Shown: piece after piece, positions 11,640 to 11,640 of the stretch
Layout of the letters: each line of letters starts with the position of its first letter
Position numbering within the stretch: the first letter of the stretch is position 1
Origin: Bifidobacteriaceae bacterium
GTDB taxonomy: Bacteria > Actinomycetota > Actinomycetes > Actinomycetales > WQXJ01
Assembly: GCA_031279575.1 (NCBI GenBank)
Contig: JAITIG010000170.1
Coordinates: 1-11,640, forward strand
Direction of reading: 5' to 3'
Length of the DNA: 11,640 bases
Translations under genes and position numbers: made by a program
Notes under the pieces: model-generated
What the model saw: the letters and a program-made list of their open reading frames with translations, nothing else
What the model was told of the DNA's origin: nothing
The model's database searches: none

Positions 11640-11640
11640 G

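Noticed and set aside
1..11640. CRISPR array, toxin-antitoxin, restriction or phage-defence system
   Set aside because: No regularly spaced repeats and no matching protein families were seen. The Nudix-NYN fusion and the phosphatase alone are not enough to propose a defence locus.

Overview
The window is a dense, high-GC (roughly 70% by eye) stretch of chromosome. It most resembles a free-living or host-associated actinobacterium (Actinomycetota). Reasons: strong G/C preference at third codon positions, frequent GTG starts, Ala/Pro/Arg-rich tails on proteins, very short intergenic gaps, and several starts preceded at 6-8 nt by a TANNNT -10-like hexamer, as in actinobacterial leaderless genes. 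I cannot name a genus. No transposase, integrase, CRISPR array, phage gene or recognisable defence gene is visible. This is ordinary chromosomal housekeeping and accessory metabolism.

Layout. (1) Positions 1-2969, minus strand: a four-gene cluster read right to left. It holds a low-molecular-weight tyrosine phosphatase, a Nudix hydrolase fused to a NYN/PIN-like nuclease domain, an M20 metallopeptidase, and the first 59 codons of an unrecognised protein that leaves the window. (2) 2982-4025, plus strand: a membrane-anchored or secreted endonuclease/exonuclease/phosphatase-fold protein, divergent from the phosphatase. Their two start codons lie within one 18-bp palindrome. (3) 4034-4840, minus: pyrroline-5-carboxylate reductase (proC), convergent with the previous gene and 8 bp from it. 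(4) 4927-5346, plus: an Hsp15-like S4 RNA-binding protein whose last codons run into the antisense tRNA-Leu(GAG) gene at 5328-5413. (5) 5482-7239, plus: an AI-2E/PerM-family membrane protein and a SRPBCC (START-like) protein. (6) 7205-9974, minus: CE7 acetyl esterase, sirtuin and RarD-like transporter, closely spaced. (7) 10041-11473, minus: ychF, then a small two-helix membrane protein. (8) 11523-11640, minus: the C-terminal end of another protein with a hydrophobic helix and an Arg-rich repeat tail.

How the genes relate. proC makes proline, ychF and the S4 protein are ribosome-associated factors, and the tRNA reads CUC/CUU leucine codons. The sirtuin and CE7 esterase both remove acetyl groups (from protein lysine and from sugars or small molecules) and lie together, but a shared pathway is only inference. 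The Nudix-NYN fusion joins a nucleotide-cleaning domain to a probable RNA-cleaving domain and is the most suggestive protein here. The most distinctive DNA feature is the compact divergent start region at 2967-2984, where two -10-like elements and two ATGs interlock. I found no complete undescribed system. There is no intergenic stretch above 300 bases without a gene; the longest gaps are 86 nt (4841-4926), 68 nt (5414-5481) and 66 nt (9975-10040).
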